This document shows, piece after piece, positions 21,322-23,269 of a stretch of DNA of 23,269 bases. The translations under genes and the position numbers were made by a program. How positions within the stretch are numbered: position 1 is the stretch's first letter; each line of letters starts with the position of its first letter. The stretch spans positions 1 to 23,269 of IMG/VR virus record IMGVR_UViG_3300032116_001341, one strand, 5' to 3'. The notes below the pieces were generated by a model. That model was not told where the DNA came from. It saw only the letters and a list, made by a program, of their open reading frames with translations, and did not search any database. The DNA is from a virus.

Positions 21322-21329
21322 ATAATTAT

Positions 21330-22229
21330 TTAAAACCAGGTTCCATATGCGGCAATCTCGTTACCGATTCCGAACTGGCATCCCGCGTAAAATTTAGCCG
21401 AGAAACGAACGTTGTCCTCAGCAAATTGGCCCATATCGACAACTTGAATGTTATTCCAATCGCCGAGAATGTTTGTGCCGAACCAGAGGTTTGATTTTTG
21501 AGCCATTACAATGGTATCATCCGGCATGCCTGGGCAAATTGCCATTTGATAACCCAAATAAGATTTCGGCATTTCCGGGCCGCCGTATGTATACCAACCA
21601 TTGCCAGCCGCCGCGCTCGCTTGCATGAATGCTTCCCAAACGTTTTGAGCGACGTAAATAACAGGTTTTTCGGTTGAACGCTTAACCGCTGTTGGGCACT
21701 CCGCAACAGTCAAAGCGATTTTTGCAATAACGTTGCTCGCGTCGATCGCTACCGGAGTTGCAACGAAATTAACGCCCGAGCCGCCCGCGTTCATAAGAGT
21801 CAACAGACCATCATATTCGCCAGTTGTTCCGTTCGCGCCTGTCCAAAGAATTTCCTCATTCTTTGCCGCGATACCTTCCAACATGTTTGCAATCAAAGTG
21901 TCGGCCAATGCTGGCTCGAGCTCGCCATCCTGAACGAATTCCGCACCCCAATCGGCAAGGAATGTGTTTTTACAAAGATTACGTTGAACCTGGAATTTCT
22001 CGAGTGTCAATGTGCGTTCGGTAATCGTAACCGTTCCGAGAGGTGTGAAATCGCATGTTGGCGCTTCGAACGTGATATTGTCAACGAGCTTTTTTACAAC
22101 TTGCTTGTAATCGATATTTTCCTTTACCGTTACGTGTTGCAATGATTCGTTCGCCAAAAATGCGGCTTTAATGTACCGACCCGCGTATTTACCCGCATAG
22201 GTAGTTGTTAAACTTGTAGTTGTTGCCAT
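21330..22229 (-). CDS. Major capsid protein
   Basis: 299 residues, a typical size for an HK97-fold capsid protein without a delta domain. Landmarks: YAGRYIKAAFLANESLQHVT (16-35), CDFTPLGTVTITERTLTLEK (59-78), FLADWGAEFVQDGEL (89-103) and a conserved middle (ANGTTGEYDGLLTLMNAGGS). YVAQNVWEAFMQASAAAG precedes YLGYQMAICPGMPDDTIVMA, and the end is FGIGNEIAAYGTWF. It follows a scaffold-like gene by ten bases and is flanked by hairpins. It lacks an obvious processed N-terminal arm, consistent with a separate scaffold. Confidence 0.85.
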   Translation of the reverse strand: MATTTSLTTTYAGKYAGRYIKAAFLANESLQHVTVKENIDYKQVVKKLVDNITFEAPTCDFTPLGTVTITERTLTLEKFQVQRNLCKNTFLADWGAEFVQDGELEPALADTLIANMLEGIAAKNEEILWTGANGTTGEYDGLLTLMNAGGSGVNFVATPVAIDASNVIAKIALTVAECPTAVKRSTEKPVIYVAQNVWEAFMQASAAAGNGWYTYGGPEMPKSYLGYQMAICPGMPDDTIVMAQKSNLWFGTNILGDWNNIQVVDMGQFAEDNVRFSAKFYAGCQFGIGNEIAAYGTWF

Positions 22230-22239
22230 ACTAATTTAA

Positions 22240-22842
22240 TTATTTAATGTTTTCGATATTTTTTAAAATTCTTTCCTTTAGCGTCATTTGTGAAAACGCC
22301 TTTTCTTTTTTCTCGCTACCCATTACAACGCGCTTGGTTTCCTTAACCGAGGGCGCGGCGGGTTGCTTTTTAAGTGAGCTCAATTCGGTTTTGGTATTTT
22401 TCAAAACGGCCGAAAGCTGTTCGATTTTATCCTCGGCGGTTGTGAGCTCGGCGCTCAGCGTTGCGTTTTGATTTTCTAGAGAGGCCACACGCTCAGTCAA
22501 CTTTTCGATAGCGCCCAATAAATCTTCGGAACTCATTTCGGTTTCCTCTAGCTCTGGCAATCCCATTTCGGCAACCATACCCATTTCGTTAACGTCGATA
22601 AACTCGCCAGTTTCGAGCTCGTAACGGCCCTGGGCGGCGGGAACCTTGTTGCCTTCCTCGTCTTTTGTGTAAACGTCAACGCCAATAGCAAACGCCGGAG
22701 CGCTTGTATAAATCGGGGTTCCGTCTTTTAATTTACCTTCGGTTTCCAAATTAACTTCGGTTTCCAAATCGATTCCGTATGCCTTTGGATCAACGGCGAA
22801 CTTTTCGAAAATCGCCTTTATTGAATTTTTTAAACTTGACAT
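22240..22842 (-). CDS. Capsid scaffolding-like protein
   Basis: 200 residues, acidic in the middle. Residues 26-90 form a repeated-strand region (LETEGKLKDGTPIYTSAPAF then YELETGEFIDVNEMGMVAEM). Residues 105-160 form a coiled coil (LLGAIEKLTERVASLENQNA then LSAELTTAEDKIEQLSAVLK). The tail is basic (KAFSQMTLKERILKNIENIK). Coiled coil plus basic C-terminus immediately before the capsid gene is the standard scaffold layout; the basic tail would bind the capsid shell and the protease upstream would degrade it. Confidence 0.7.
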   Translation of the reverse strand: MSSLKNSIKAIFEKFAVDPKAYGIDLETEVNLETEGKLKDGTPIYTSAPAFAIGVDVYTKDEEGNKVPAAQGRYELETGEFIDVNEMGMVAEMGLPELEETEMSSEDLLGAIEKLTERVASLENQNATLSAELTTAEDKIEQLSAVLKNTKTELSSLKKQPAAPSVKETKRVVMGSEKKEKAFSQMTLKERILKNIENIK

Positions 22843-22896
22843 TGTGCGAATTATTTACAGAAAAAACGGAGCGGTTAAGAATTTCCCTAATTGCAT

Positions 22897-22921
22897 AAAA
22901 AAAGCCCCCACGTTTGGAGGC
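22897..22921 (-). terminator. Strand-specific terminator between protease and scaffold genes
   Basis: Minus strand: GCCUCC, loop AAACGU, GGGGGC, then U7. One pair is U-G, which becomes a C-A mismatch on the plus strand, so the hairpin works only leftward. It separates the protease from scaffold and capsid. Confidence 0.65.
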
Positions 22922-22954
22922 CCTTTCACTCAACAATAAACACTATGAACCAAT

Positions 22955-23269
22955 TTATGACTTATAACCACTCAATAAATTTGTAATTTCTTTTAAAATT
23001 TCGTCCTCGTAATTGGCGGCCGTCATATTAACGGCCATTTCATGAAAATGCCCCTCGATCGAAAAGCCTTTTACCAATCCGTCTTTTACTTCTTGCCAAA
23101 TTTCGTCATCTGTTACATTAATGCCAACAACCCAGGAGCCAACCGGAGCGTTCAACCCAAAATGGTATGCCTTGTCCTTTTCGCCCTCAATAATCCAACT
23201 TTCGACAACAGGGCAACCCATAACCGAAAATTCGTGCTCGAGCGTTGTGTTATGCTGCAGATTTTTTTT
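22955..23269 (-). CDS. XkdF-like prohead protease, 3' part
   Basis: The frame is open to the right edge of the window, so the true start lies beyond it; the Met at 23221 is internal. Visible: HNTTLEHEFSVMGCPVVESW, then IIEGEKDKAYHFGLNAPVGS and WVVGINVTDDEIWQEVKDGL, then VKGFSIEGHFHEM. The VESW-I-E-DKAY-FGL-AP-GSWVVGI-V-DDEIW--VK-G-VKGFSIEG pattern is that of XkdF, a serine protease taken to mature the prohead. The His in the HNTTLEHE stretch and the S in GFSIEG are the likely catalytic pair. It is the most upstream structural gene seen here. Confidence 0.8.
   Translation of the reverse strand, partial: KKNLQHNTTLEHEFSVMGCPVVESWIIEGEKDKAYHFGLNAPVGSWVVGINVTDDEIWQEVKDGLVKGFSIEGHFHEMAVNMTAANYEDEILKEITNLLSGYKS

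Noticed and set aside
22843-22896. Possible small gene between scaffold and terminator
   Set aside because: No frame of useful length with a start; it looks like a leader for the scaffold message, but I see no clear promoter box.
1-23269. tRNA genes, CRISPR arrays, insertion sequences, integrase and attachment sites
   Set aside because: I looked for cloverleaf-like ends, spaced repeats, transposase and recombinase motifs, and saw none. Absence by eye is not proof.

Overview
This window is a large part of a tailed double-stranded DNA phage (Caudoviricetes) or prophage, most likely infecting a Bacteroidota (flavobacteria-like) host. Three things suggest that host. Two intergenic sites match the Bacteroidota promoter (TTG, a spacer, then TAnnTTTG). 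Gene starts follow A-rich leaders rather than clear Shine-Dalgarno sequences. Many proteins resemble families I know from flavobacterial and Bacteroides phages: a DUF6712-like connector, a DUF6291-like replication protein and an XkdF-like head protease. GC content looks moderate. I see no tRNA, rRNA, CRISPR array, insertion sequence, integrase or attachment site. Both edges cut genes, so the genome extends beyond the window.

Layout. (1) Positions 1-4964, leftward: a sigma-factor-like protein, a zinc-binding protein, two tiny proteins, a small-terminase-like HTH protein, a tail assembly chaperone with a probable programmed -1 frameshift, a large fibre-like protein, and the start of another gene. 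(2) Positions 4997-8076, rightward from the divergent junction: small early genes, an alpha/beta-hydrolase-like protein, a small HTH protein, a DnaA-domain-IV-like protein and the large terminase. (3) Positions 8181-16218, rightward from a second, near-identical promoter: recombination and replication genes (Rad52/Erf-like annealing protein, YqaJ-type exonuclease, replication organiser, DnaB-type helicase, SSB-like protein, NinG-like nuclease), a TET-associated-type glycosyltransferase, and many very small genes. (4) Positions 16215-23269, leftward and convergent with block 3. In transcription order: XkdF-like protease, scaffold, major capsid protein, a probable major tail protein, a minor structural protein, a three-part portal fusion, a connector, two holin candidates and an M15 peptidase endolysin.

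The probable working logic is as follows. Host-type promoters near 4971 and 8188 start early rightward transcription for DNA replication, recombination and packaging. The phage sigma-like factor heads the opposite operon and may redirect RNA polymerase to late genes. In the structural block, hairpin terminators sit upstream of the scaffold/capsid pair and after the capsid and tail genes, so they probably set the ratio of abundant to scarce virion proteins.

The main points for a second look are: the poly-U -1 frameshift in the tail chaperone; a 19-bp hairpin with a U tract ahead of the replication organiser; the DnaA-like gene directly before TerL; the three-domain portal; the base-modification-type glycosyltransferase, together with a strong excess of CTCGAG sites; and the split of packaging genes across opposite strands.
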